Position numbers and translations under genes: made by a program. Positions 44,101 to 54,839 of a DNA stretch of 64,000 bases are shown here, piece by piece. Origin of the DNA: Oryzias latipes (lineage: Eukaryota > Chordata > Actinopteri > Beloniformes > Adrianichthyidae); contig NC_019873.2 of the NCBI RefSeq assembly GCF_002234675.1, positions 11,740,735-11,804,734 on the forward strand, given 5' to 3'. The notes beneath the pieces are model-generated. The model did not search any database. It worked only from the letters and a program-made list of their open reading frames with translations, and was not told the DNA's origin. Every line of letters begins with the position of its first letter. The stretch's first letter is position 1.

Positions 44101-46431
44101 AACAATGTGAGTTTGACATTTGGAAAATCTTGAAGCCTGAAGGAGAAAACCCCGATTAAAAAATAAATGCTCAAAGCAGGTGTGTTTACCTGAACACACT
44201 TTCTGTTTTTTCTTCCTCTCATCCTCCACAGGTGTTCACTAAGAAGCGGCTGGGGAGTTTGTCTGCTCACGCTTCAGGCCTGGTGAGTCAAAGCAGAGAC
44301 TGCTGGGAAAGCTTAGCGGCTAAAGATGCCGATGTTCCACCCGATGAAGCTAAAGTATATCAAAGAGGGGAAAAAAGAACAGGGTTTAAAATGCTACACT
44401 AAAGGCAGGAAACGCTAAGATAACTGCTGAGATCGTAGCCCTGCTGAAAATGTGCTAAATGAGCTGAAACGGGTTAAAATGTTGGCCTCTAGTTTAGCTC
44501 AATACAGCTAACACGAAACAGTGCATAACAAAAATATTAACTTTATGTTTGGAATGATCAACTAGTAAAAAATTAAACACAAAAGAAAAAAAAATTAATT
44601 AAATGATATATGCCAAGTATATTGTGCTAAAAATGTTATGCCAAATATGAATTGTTAAATTATAAAAAACAGTTGAAACCTAATTGAAACTTTGTTGTAC
44701 CAAAGAAAGTGTACACTGCTAAATTAAATGAAAGGAAATTAAGCAAAATTCTGGTCGATCTTTGTTCCAAAACTCACCTATAGTCATTTTACATCATTTA
44801 TACTTGCCCATATGTTTTCATTTGATTTTATAAATATTAACAATAAATCCGATTTATTTATATTGTACTTGTGAGATGTGTTTGGTTTTTTTATATGTTT
44901 TCATTTATTTATTTTATTATTAGTATTCTTTTGACTATGTTTACTATTTTAACTCATGTTTTTGTTTTTATCTTACTAATATCTATTTTATTATGGGAAG
45001 CACTTTGAGATGCTCTGTAGCGTGAAAACCACTATACAAATAAAGTTAAATTGAATGAGCTCTGGGTCATAACTGAAAGAACAGAGTCCCGAATACAAGC
45101 GGCTGAAATGAGCTTCCTCTGTAGGGTGATTGGCCGCTCCCTTAGAGATAGGGTGAGAAGCTCGGTCACCCGCGGAGAGCTCGGAGTAGAACCGCTTCTC
45201 CTCCACATCCAAAGGGGCCAGTTGAGGTGGCTCGGGCATTGAGTCCGGACGCCTCCTTGGCGCTTACCTGGGGAGGTGTTCTGGGCATGCTCCACTGGGA
45301 GGAGTCCCCGGGGAAGACCAGGGACACGCTGGAGAGACTATGCCTCTTGGCTGGCCTAGGGGTCCCCCCCCCCCAGAGGAGCTGGAGGAAGTGGTGGGGC
45401 GAGAGAAGTCTGGGCATCTCTGCTTAGACTGCTGCCCCCGCGACCCGGTCCCAGATGAGTGGAAGAAGATGGAAATTTTGAATTAAAATACAACAGTTTT
45501 AGGTTTTAAAAACAAATGAAAATGCTCAATTCTGGACATTAAATCAGCTGAAAAAGCCTCAATAATACTGAATAATGCTAAAGGGCTAATTTAGGTGCCA
45601 AGAACACTAATCCAAATTATGGAGGTTTCTATTTAACGATACATGTTGATAGCAAATGGAGTATCTAGTGAAAATACTCAAAACATAATACTGTTTAAAG
45701 GTAGATACTGAAGTAGATGCTAAAATTAAGTAAAACTAAGGTAAATAATTTTGTTTAAATAGGTTGAAATGATATAGTACTGTATTTTTATAAGTCGCAT
45801 ATATATTTTCATTCAATTATTGTTATTATGATTTACCTTTGATAATAAAATGTCCATTCTGTTTTACTGTATTTTTTAAACTAAATTTCCCCCAAAAGTG
45901 CATTGTGATTTTTTTTTTTCCGTCTTAATTATGCATATTTTTGGCATTTGCAACCTGAACTCCAAAGCAACTTATAGTCCGACTAGTACGGTATTTGATA
46001 AAAAGAAGCTAAAAATGCTAAATATATAAACAAGGAAACTTCTGCTAAAACACAATTTTGGTAGTTTTTGTAAATAATCAAACATTATGCTGGAAGCAGC
46101 CTAATTGCAGCAATAAAGAAATCTAAATGAAATGTCTAATTTCCATAAACTTGTCACAGGGAAGGCCTGATCCTTCCAAAGATGCTCCGGCTGTCTGCTC
46201 TCCAGAACCACTGAAGGCCTGCAGCTTTCAGGACCCGGCGGATTGTTCAGTTCAGGTGTTTTTCATCACTCTAAGCTCAACGCCTGGCCTCAGACTGAAA
46301 TGCTCATTCCAGTTTTCTTGTCTGTGCAGGAGCTTCCTTCCAGCCCTCTGGACTGGAGCATCCGTGGCCTTAGCAGCTCTCAGGACAGCGCATCCCCCCG
46401 CCGTGCACCTCTTTTCTGGGGATGGAAGTAG
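41101..46431 (+). CDS. aftph: Aftiphilin-family clathrin-binding protein, short form
   Basis: Coding exons 41101-41898, 41977-42134, 43980-44106, 44232-44282, 46160-46255 and 46330-46431 give about 443 residues. The first exon encodes a disordered acidic region with short adaptor-type motifs (GFADFGVFGE, DSFADFC). Exons 2-4 form the aftiphilin clathrin-binding domain: RVLQLLQSSFPEVLLQAEEE, then VGLQFRWDGSHSNQILLRCL with LGVDSRNN, aligning with AFTPH's GGSHSNKKLLCSLGIDTRNI. The KKRLGSLSAHASGLGRPDP stretch and the VQELPSSPLDWS end also follow AFTPH order. Aftiphilin works with clathrin and AP-1 in trans-Golgi/endosome traffic. Human AFTPH exceeds 900 residues, so this copy is short; its long C-terminus is absent. 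Proximity to lgalsl favours AFTPH over its relative CLBA1, but a teleost-specific short paralogue is possible. The exon 2 acceptor could instead be at 41997 (in frame). Confidence 0.82.
42135..43979. other. aftiphilin-gene intron 2, nothing recognised
   Basis: AT-rich intron. Open frames such as those at 42563-42805 and 42923-43147 lack family features and splice context and are judged to be chance. Confidence 0.5.
44998..45055 (+). mobile_element. LINE 3'-tail remnant
   Basis: GAAGCACTTTGAGATGC then ACCACTATACAAATAAAG, the CR1/L2-type ending, abutting the RTE-like fragment that follows. It lies in the long intron 44283-46159 of the aftiphilin gene, whose other sequence is AT-rich and featureless. 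Confidence 0.5.
45056..45470 (+). mobile_element. RTE/Rex3-like LINE ORF2 3' fragment
   Basis: Plus-strand translation reads ELWVITERTESRIQAAEMSF, then LCRVIGRSLRDRVRSSVTRG and ELGVEPLLLHIQRGQLRWLG with H following, then, after frame changes, a PGEVFWACSTGRSPRGRPR-like region. This is the C-terminal tail of a fish RTE-class reverse transcriptase. It is frameshifted, including at a C-run at 45365-45374, and lacks the catalytic domain. Related to 1850-2100 on the other strand. Confidence 0.7.
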
Positions 46432-47170
46432 ACTCCAGCTTCATTAAGAGCACCTCCAGACTGTGAGGCGTTCTCCTCCACTCCCTGCTGCTGTGGGGTA
46501 ACCCCTCCAGAAAACAGGAGCCTGTGCCTGTTCCCTCCTCATCATCACCTGCTGCTATCTGTCTGAGGGAATCATCTCAGTGTTCTTGGGATCTTCCCTG
46601 GCAGTGCTCCTGCTGAAGATCAAACCGTTCGGACTCTTTCTTTAACAGGAAAATGTGTTTCTGTTTCAATCAAGCCGGATCTTCTGGTGCTCTCAGATTT
46701 GTTCCAAAAGAAGAAATGCTGCCAAACGTAAACACACTGTTTATTCTTTGCTCAGGAACCTTTCTCTAATAGTCATTTGAGCTTTAGACTGAATGTGAAA
46801 GGGATGTGTGGCTTTTGTTTGATGTAAAAACTTGATTATTGTTATCATAATCGTGTTTTTTTTTGTAGTGGCAGGCATCAAGAAAGAATAGAGGATAACG
46901 TGCTGCACAAATGTTTAAGCTGTTCTGCACAAATGGGCTCAATCTATTTTAAAATATGTGACAAACGCTTAACTGCGTGTTCCCACTAAATCCCAAAAAA
47001 GTAAGAATTTGTCACATTTTGAATGCACTGAAAACATAACAGCTCTAGAAAGTGAAAGAGCAGAGCTTTGTAGCATGAACTGTTGAAGCTGTGAAAGAAA
47101 GCTGCCCCTCTTTTGTTTCAAAAAATTTTCTTGTTTTCTGGAGTCATTTTTATGTCCTTCTTACAAAGGA

Positions 47171-47186
47171 ACAGTAGAGGGCAGTG
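47171..47186 (+). promoter_or_regulatory. CTCF-like motif
   Basis: ACAGTAGAGGGCAGTG fits the CTCF core (CAGTAGAGGGCAG) and lies in the presumed 3' UTR of the aftiphilin gene. Sequence match only. Confidence 0.35.
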
Positions 47187-47516
47187 TTCTCTGGAATTAA
47201 AAACCAGAAAAAATAAATCTACTAAAACTGTCACATTACTTTAAATGCATACAAGTTCTGCAGAAAACTACTTTTACATATTTATTCAAGTTCTTTTGCA
47301 CTTTATGCTGTCATTCCGAGCAGTTTCCACTCCTAAAGTTCCTCATTGTGTTATTTTCTGTTACAGGCGTTAACATTTGTGCCTTTTGGAAGCAAAAATG
47401 TTCTGTTTCGGTCCACATGGATGAGTCAACTTTAGACCAACACTGTAATCCTTTTTTTTAAAAAAATAAAACGATTTATCTCGAGTTGAGACCTTATGGA
47501 CTACATGAAAGACTGC

Positions 47517-47522
47517 AATAAA
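47517..47522 (+). terminator. Candidate poly(A) signal, aftiphilin gene
   Basis: AATAAA 1086 nt after the stop codon, preceded by a second hexamer at 47465-47470. Either would give a 3' UTR of about 1.05-1.1 kb. Confidence 0.4.
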
Positions 47523-47740
47523 TCAGCTGTCTACTGAAATGCAGAAACGTGTTGCCTCTTCTTTTTGGGTCTTGATTGTATTGTATTGAATAGGAAATTT
47601 TAAACGATTCAATTCCATTTTATTTATAAAGTCCAATATTACAACACAGTTGTCTTAATGGGCTTCACACCGGTAATTGTACAAAACATGAAATCAGTCA
47701 TAAATACTATAGCTTTGAATTGAATTAGAATTGAACTAAT

Positions 47741-48118
47741 TGCACGGTGGTGCAGTGGTCAGCGCTCTTGCCTCACAGCAAGAAGGCCCCGGTTCAAGTC
47801 CCGGCTGGGGGGCCTGAAACAGAACAGCAATGGGGGACCTTTCTGTGTGGAGTTTGCATGTTCTCCCCTTGCATGCGTGGGTTCTCTCCGGATTCTCCGG
47901 CTTCCTCCCACTGTCCAAAAACATGCTTCATAGGTTAATCTAAATTGTCCCTAGGTGTGAGTGTGAGAGTGAATGGGTGTGTGATTGACTGGCGACAGAC
48001 TGGCGAACTGTCCGGGGTGTCCCCTGCCTTCGCCAACAAGTGGCCGGGATGGGCTCTGGCAGCCCCGTGAGCCCAAAAGGGATAAAACGGAATAGAAAAT
48101 GAATGAATGATGCATGAA
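47741..48118 (+). mobile_element. tRNA-derived SINE, full length, 9-bp target duplication
   Basis: TGAACTAAT at 47732-47740 and 48119-48127 brackets the element. The head is tRNA-like with both internal polymerase III boxes: TGGTGCAGTGG (A box) at about 47747 and GGTTCAAGTCC (B box) at about 47792. The body contains GTTTGCATGTTCTCC and GCTTCCTCCCACTGTCCAAA, which I recognise as widespread in fish genomes. It ends with a GAAT-type simple tail. No protein is encoded. Confidence 0.85.
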
Positions 48119-48127
48119 TGAACTAAT

Positions 48128-48319
48128 CAGACTAAGTGAAACTGCCCCTTAAGCTGCGTTCACACCAAACATGGTTCACGTGGCAGAGGCGGACAGTTTC
48201 AATATTAAGTCAATGGTCCTGTGGCGTGATTTGAGCGAGGGGCACGGCATGAAGGTGTAGCAGCGGTGAGACATGAATTGGGCAGTGGCCAATCCAGGCT
48301 ACAGTTTAAAAACAAATCA
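48128..48319. other. Spacer, possible DNA-transposon fragment
   Basis: GCTGCGTTCACACCAAACAT at about 48153 is a phrase common in fish non-autonomous DNA transposons; about 100 bp resembles such an end. No gene. Confidence 0.25.
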
Positions 48320-49700
48320 GAACTCTGGAGTGCGACTTCACCCACGCCCAGTGATAAGCACCTTGGTTCCAGAAAATGTGGTGAGTTTACCTCGGGGAGT
48401 CACTGAGGTGGCCGATGTAGCCACAGAAATGGTGACCCCGGATCAGCCCGACCTGTCCCCTCCGCCAGCACCAGAGGGGGATTTGGGCTGAACATCACCC
48501 ACCTGCTGGATGATGTCCCGATGATGTCCCAGTTAGACAACGCTACCAGCGCACCCCTCCTTCCGATTATAAGGGCGTGAAGCAAAACATTAAGCAGTTG
48601 TTGGAATCCCAGGTAATTGGGGAGGGCAGCAGCCCATATGCCTCCCCAATCATGGTTGTAAGGAAAAAAGATAAGACTGCATGTGTGTGAACTACCATCA
48701 GCTGAACTATAAAACCAGGAAGGATGCATTCCCTCTTCCCCCCCATTGAAGAAACTTTGGACTTAATGGTGGGGGCCCGCTGCTTTTCCACAATAGATCT
48801 GGCCAGTGGATACAATCAGGTCCCAGTTGCAGAGGAAGATAAGGCCAAAACAGCATTCTGCACTCCATTCGGTCTCTTTGAATGGAACCGCAATCCTTTC
48901 TGACTTTTTGCCTTTGTACTTGGATGATATTTTGTTTTTTTCATCAACAGTTGACCGGCACCTGGAGAGGCTTGAGGTGGTGCTCGGGTGGTTGCAGCAG
49001 GAGGGGTTAAAGGTTAAACTGAGTAAATGTGCCTTCTTTCAACGGCAGATAAGTTACCTGGGGCATAGGATCTCAGACAAAGGGGTTTCCACAGACCCCA
49101 GCAAGGTAGAGGCGGTAGCCAACTGGGAACCCCCGACTACCATCTACCAACTGCAGTCATTTCTCGGGTTTGCCAGTTACTATTGGTGGTAAGTCAGCAG
49201 TAGGCTTGATGTAACGCTGGACGGAGGAGTGTCGTGAAAGATTTGAGACGTTGAAATCTAGACTAACCTCAGCCCCTGTCTTTGCCTATGCTGACTTTTC
49301 TCTCCCTTGCATTTTGGAGGTAGATACCAGCTATGGCTGTACAGCCGCAGGAGCAAGGAGGTGAAGTGAGGCCCATTGCTTATGCCAGCCGAGGTCTACG
49401 ACCCCAAGAGCGTAAAATGGATAACTACAGCTCGATGAAGCTGGAGTTTCTGGCTCTGAGATGGGTGATGAATAGAAAGTCCAGGGAGTATCTCCTGGGA
49501 CAAGTGCATTGTCTTCACGGACAATAACCCCCTGAGCAACCTGTCTACTGCAAAGCTTGGTGTCACTGAACACTGTTGGGCAGCCCAGCTGGCCTCACTT
49601 GAGTTTGAGGTCAAATACAGCTCTGGGAGAAGTAACAGGGATGCTGATGCAGTGCAGCAACATCTTTCAGAACCACTGGAGTGCTACAAGGTGGTGATGC
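48320..49700 (+). pseudogene. Ty3/Gypsy pol remnant (RT and RNase H)
   Basis: Plus-strand translation in shifting frames shows Ty3/Gypsy polymerase order: VIGEGSSPYASPIMVVRKKD, then STIDLASGYNQVPV, CTPFGLFEWNR, the catalytic YLDDILFFSST at about 48920, a SYLGHRISDKGVSTDPSKVE segment and LQSFLGFASYYWW. RNase H follows, with RPIAYASRGLRPQERKMDNY and a FTDNNPLSNLSTAKLGVTEH block. Frameshifts near 48690, 48890, 49190 and 49510 and a deletion ahead of the RT show it is dead. No LTRs, gag or integrase were found nearby. Confidence 0.82.
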
Positions 49701-49928
49701 CAGGTGGGCTGGGTGCCTGTGCGTTTCTTTTGTACTTTACTTTGGATTTTGTGGCTCTTCTTAAGCATGTTTATCCAGTCATGAACTTAAAGGATCACAC
49801 AACTTTAAAAACGGAATACGGTTGATTAAAATGACTTTTAAAGCAGTAAGTACATCTCCCAAAGTAAATAAAAAAAATCTGAATTAAAAAAAGGAATTTC
49901 TATGGATAACAAGATTGTTTTCTTCCAG

Positions 49929-50062
49929 GTTCCCAGAATGTGGAGTACTCTGAGTGTTTTGTGTGCCAGACCTGTCATAAATTTCCGGACATGAAGTCTC
50001 TTCGCCTTCCACGAGAACCACCTTTACAAACTGACGTGGCCAAGAAGTGTCACGGCTGCTAG
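49929..50062 (+). CDS. Orphan exon-like ORF with Cys pairs
   Basis: A good acceptor (TTGTTTTCTTCCAG, ending at 49928) precedes a 43-codon frame in phase 2 that ends in TAG. It reads SQNVEYSECFVCQTCHKF, then a basic stretch ending KKCHGC. The CxxC and CHGC pairs suggest a small metal-binding segment. I do not recognise the family and see no matching upstream exon. It may be the last exon of an undetected gene, a transposon-borne exon or chance. Confidence 0.25.
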
Positions 50063-50460
50063 AACCCAGTCACAGGTCAGTCCATTTCCCCCTCAATTAC
50101 ATACAGTCTTAACCTTATTTCAATTCTATTATAAAAGCCTGTTTCCACTACAAAAACATGATTGACATCATTATTGAAAAAACTCCTAAATAAAATGCAA
50201 TGAAAAATAGTAATAGTAATAAGATCAAATATCAGAGGTTTAAACAGAAACAAGTGAGGGTAAAACTTTTAACTGCAGTGTTTGTATTTTTGCACCAGTT
50301 TATACCAGTTTGAAAAGTGTTTTAGGAATAAAGCATGTGTTTAATATAACCATTCTTAAAGTTTATAGCTCAGTAATTCATCAAACGGAAAGAAAATGTG
50401 TTGGAATATATAGAATAAATATGAATCTTTCTCAAATGTAATCAAAAATTGATCAATTCT

Positions 50461-50490
50461 ACCACAAGGGGGCACCATCCCCCTTGTGGT
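50461..50490. promoter_or_regulatory. Perfect 12-bp palindrome containing a CTCF-like site
   Basis: ACCACAAGGGGG (50461-50472), six spacer bases, CCCCCTTGTGGT (50479-50490). The left arm plus spacer reads CCACAAGGGGGCAC, a strong CTCF-like core; the right arm gives a weaker match on the opposite strand. Confidence 0.45.
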
Positions 50491-51111
50491 GCAAAGGCTT
50501 CTGGGTTACAAGATCGCCTAAATGCAGAGAGTTGTTTTCAGGAAGGTCATCCAGAGTAATAGCAAAGCATGAAGAGGAAGAAGAATAAACATGACAAAAG
50601 GTCAGGAGTGTGTGAAGATGAAAAGGTTGACTAAGAAAAAGTGGGACACTGAAAGGGACAGCAGACGGGAGTACAGGGAGATCCTTTTTTAATCAGATTT
50701 TGTCTGAAGACTGGAGGAGAAGGAAACATGCAGAGTTGTAGAAACTTCAGAGGAACAAAGCTGATGAGGCACACAATGAAGTTCTGAGAAAGAGTAGTGG
50801 AAGCTAGGCTGAGATGTATCTTTCTGGAGAGGTACAGAGAAGGTCAGAAGCTGCTTTGTGTCGTTGTAGGTGTAGAACAGGACTCTGCAACCCGAGGCTC
50901 TGGAGCTGCTTGTGGCTCTTTCACCCCTCCGTGTGGATCTGTGGATGAAGAAAAGTGAAAACCATTTTAAAATATAAGGATTTCTTATGATCATTCAACC
51001 AAATGAGTAAGTTACATTGATAAATTTAAGGGCTGAGGTGTTCTCAGAACAGTAGGATAAACTGTGAAAGTTCGGTCCAACGCTGCCGGCATGACACTAA
51101 ATACCAATGCC

Positions 51112-53540
51112 TGCAAGGCAAGTTTATTTGCATAGCACAATTTGTACACAAAGTAATTCAAGGTGCTTCATAAAACAGAAAAATGCATTAAAATAACAAT
51201 ACATCATAGAAATAATCAACGTAAAATTGACTTTAAAAGAAAAGAAAAAATTTGAAAATTGATTTGGAAGGAAAGGAAAGAAAAGTGCAGATAGGAGCTT
51301 TCAGTCATATACACGGCTAAACAGAAATGTTTTAAGTCTAGATTTGAACATGAACACAGAAGAGGCCTGTCTTACGACTTCAGGGAGGCTGTTCCAGATT
51401 TTAGCTGCAGAATATTGAAACGCTGATTCCCCTTGTTTAGTTCTGACTCTGGGAATCAACAGGAGGCCGGTCCCTGAGGTCCTCAGAGTACGAGATGGTT
51501 CATATGGCACTAACATGTCAGAGATGTACTTTGGTGCGCTGCCATGGAGAGATTTGTACACAAGCAGAGCTGCTTTGAAGTCTATTCTTTGAGGTACAGG
51601 GAGCCAGTGCAGAGACCTGAGCACAGGACTAATGTGATCATACTTCCTGGTTTTGGTCAGGACTCGAGCAGCAGCATTCTGGATGTACTGAAGCTGTTTT
51701 ACAGCTTGTTTGGAGAGGCTGGTGAGCAGGCCGTTACAGTAGTCTAACTTACTGGAGACAAATGCATGAATAAGTATCTCCAGGTCTGGCTTTGACATCA
51801 TGTTTTTGATTTTGGCAATGTTTTTCAGATGGTAATGTGCAGCTGATGTTACTGATTTGATATGGCTGTTAAAGTTCAGGTCAGAGTCCATGATTACCCC
51901 TAGATTTCTGACTTGATTTGAGGGTTTAAGAGACAGAGAATGAAGGTAGCTGCTGACAATTTCTCTTTGTTTCTGTGGCCCAAAAATAATGACTTCGGTC
52001 TTGTTTGAGTTTAGCTGGAGAAAGTTGTTCTGCATCCACGCACTGATCTGTTGGAGGCAGTGGCTGAGTGAATCCACCGGCCCATATTCACCTGTTGTCA
52101 GTGACACATAGATCTGAGTATCATCTGCATAGTTGTGATAAGATATGTTATTACTGCGTATTAACTGCCCTAGTGGCAGCATGTAGAGGTTGAACAGAAG
52201 GGGTCCCAGGATCGATCCCTGGGGCACACCACAAGTCAAGGCCATGTAGTCTGAGACACAACTCCCAATTTCAACAAAATATTTCCTGTCTTCCAGATAA
52301 GACTTGAGCCAACTTAGGGCAGATCCAGAGATGCCAACCCAGTCTTGGAGTCTGTGCAAAAGGATCCCATGATCAACAGTATCAAAGGCAGCACTCAGGT
52401 CTAGCAGGATTAAGACAGAGACTTTTCCATCATCAGTGTTCAGGCGGATGTCGTTGGTTACCTTGATAAGAGCAGTTTCTGTGCTATGATGGGGTCTAAA
52501 ACCTGACTGGAAAACATCAAACGAATTGTTTAATAAGAGAAAGTCAGTGAGCTGTTGGTAGACAACTTTTTCAAGGACTTTTCCTAAAAATGGCAGATTA
52601 GAGATAGGTCTGTAATTATTCAGTACAGTGGGATCAAGACCGCTCTTCTTCAGGAGGGGTTTAATGATTGCAGTTTTTAGGCCTCGGGAAATATTCCAGA
52701 GTAATTGGTGGCAACACACTGTTCAGGACAGACTTTAGAAATCTAGTGGGTAGCACATCAAGGCAGCATGTAGACGAGCTCACACTGGTGATGGTCTCTT
52801 GGACAGTTTGGTCAGTGACAGATACACTGGCTTTTTTAATGCCCTGAACCTTGTCCTTAAAAACATACACCAAACTCATTACATTTTGGTGTGCAAACCA
52901 GTTCTATTGGTAGCTGGGTTGGAGGGTTAGTTAATCTGTTTACTGTTGTGAACAGGATACGAGAGTTGCTGCTGCAACTTCCAATGATTTCAGAGAAGTA
53001 CCTTTCCCTTGTTCTGCATAAAATCTGGTTGTAAGCGTACAACTCCCCCTTATACATTTCATAATGAACCTGGAGTTTTGACTTGCGCCAATTTCGCTCA
53101 GCTCTGCGGCACTGTTGTTTCTGTGCCCTGACTAGATCATCCTTCCTCAAGGGAGCTTTCTGTCTATGTTTTCTCAATTTAACCTTCATAGGGGCAATGG
53201 CATCCAGAACATTCAAGATGCTAGAAGTAACGGAATTCAGCATTTCATCAACATTGGCACCAGAGGCGTTTTCAGGGTTTATCATTTCTACAAACTGTGC
53301 CCTAGTGTCTCCTTTGGACAACTGCAGGGCCAGGCGGTGGTTTGGGAGCAACAGACAGTTCAAACTATACACAGAAATGATCAGAGATGGCGACATCAAC
53401 CACACTGACATTGTAAATAATAACACCCTTTATGATGAGCAGGTCCAGAGTGTGCCCTCTGCTGTGGGTGGGGTTCTGTGATCTACCAGAATGGACAGGT
53501 TTCAAACACTGAGGGGAAACGCTGAGACATATTTTTTTCA
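51112..53540 (-). mobile_element. CR1/L2-like LINE with frameshifted ORF2
   Basis: A minus-strand element about 2.4 kb long. The largest frame, 52719-51301, encodes 472 residues of reverse transcriptase: NNYRPISNLPFLGKVLEKVV, FQSGFRPHHSTETALIK, LLDLSAAFDTVDH, GVPQGSILGPLLFNLYM, the catalytic YADDTQIY, and the C-terminal RSLHWLPVPQRIDFKAALLV and KSRLKTFLFSRVYD. Upstream frames at 53426-52857 and 53634-53365 carry the linker and the end of the endonuclease (SRGHTLDLLII, VDVAISDHFCV). Frameshifts at about 52870 and 52700 and loss of most of the endonuclease make it defective. The 3' end has CTATGCAAATAAACTTGCC-type tail sequence. Flanking duplication not identified. Confidence 0.85.
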
Positions 53541-54839
53541 CAAACCTTATACACGTTTTTATTGGATCCTGTGGAGACGTGAACTCCATTGCCCAATGAA
53601 CATCTCCCCAAGTCGGTTGATGAGGAAAAAGCACAATAAAAGACGGATCAGGTTAAGCAGAATAATGTCAAAAACAGAGTTCTGGAGCTGTGCCGCATCA
53701 CAGTGCGTCTGCTGCTGCTGCTTTTTTACAGACACAAATGTTCGCAGCCTGAGTAAACACATGCAATGGGTAAACACTTTTTACTGATGACAAATCAATG
53801 AAGTCATATTTATATTCTGATTAGCAGTGGTAAAAAAGAAGGGAGAAGAACAGCAGCCCACCAAAGTAGAGTAAAAGGGCCTATTTCATGCAAAATCAAC
53901 TTTTTGAGCTCATTCATTTACCACTGATTTTTAAATGATTTAATCCATTGATTTTTTAATCTTTTGATTTTTAAAGCATTGACCTTTTATTGTTTTTAAT
54001 GTGTGTGTGTGTGTGTGTTTTATGATTGTCAGCAGATGGCCATTTAAAAATTTCCTCAGGGATTATTAAAGACCTCGTCTGTCTGTCTGTCTGTCTGACA
54101 GTCAAAAAATATTTTACAGGAATTCTGATTTAGCCTCATAACTGATATTATTTATTTCTAACTTTCCCTCTCAGAGGAGGCTGTGACCCCAGCCTGCAGA
54201 GCTTAAAAGTTCACAGGCTCCACCTGAGGCCTTTTTTTCTTCTTTTTTGATCCTTTGTAGGAAAAATATAAAAGATTGTAATTGACTGGGATGGTGTAAC
54301 ACAGAAACATGACAGACTGTTTTAGTTTTAATAGTTATAATCAAGTCATTTAAGAGCCTGAAAAAATGCCTGCACACACCCACGGGTCTTGGAGCAGTGG
54401 ATGGCTTTGGAGAAAAGGAAGGCACAGGAGCAGCAGCAAATGGTTCTAGCACAGACTCCTGCTCCGAGAGGGGAGCAGGTCTCACAGAAGTCGGGGATTG
54501 CTGCACTAATACATGATCCAAAAATTAAAAATCTCTGCATCGATCACATAAGTTTTAATAACAACTTAAAACACATCACTCATCACTCATCTCCCGTTGA
54601 AAGAAGAATGGGTCCAGGATGGACAGGACGACAGAGAACCCTTTTTTCAAACTCCTTTCTTCCCTCATATAGAGGTCTTTTCTTCCCCTAATCTGTTGAA
54701 ATAGCAAAGGTTATTAGGTAATGCTATCAGCATTTGATACATTGTAAGCAGAAGAGCTCAAAAATAGACAACTAACTTACGTTACAATTCAACTTCCTCC
54801 GAAACACTGCGCCATGCTTTTTCTTTCACCGCCCTGTTT
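53541..54839. other. Spacer with microsatellites
   Basis: (GT)9 at 54001-54018 and (GTCT)5 at 54077-54096. The latter follows TTTCCTCAGGGATTATTAAAG, which resembles a LINE end with a simple-repeat tail. Frames such as 54171-54521 show no family features. No gene. Confidence 0.5.

Larger units (their letters stand above)
46432..47740 (+). other. aftiphilin-gene 3' UTR and spacer
   Basis: No coding exon. AATAAA hexamers at 47465-47470 and 47517-47522 are the likeliest transcript ends. A CTCF-like motif lies at 47171-47186. Confidence 0.45.
49701..51111. other. Spacer between Gypsy remnant and LINE
   Basis: Contains the unexplained exon-like ORF at 49929-50062, the palindrome at 50461-50490 and, at about 50870-50960, a CTCTGCAACCCGAGGCTC stretch that looks like a common fish repeat. 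No recognised gene. Confidence 0.35.

Noticed and set aside
47741-47815. A tRNA gene at the SINE head
   Set aside because: A and B boxes are present but the acceptor stem and cloverleaf are not, and the body continues as a SINE with its own target duplication.
51544-51747. Plus-strand frames inside the LINE region
   Set aside because: Antisense shadows of the minus-strand reverse-transcriptase frame.
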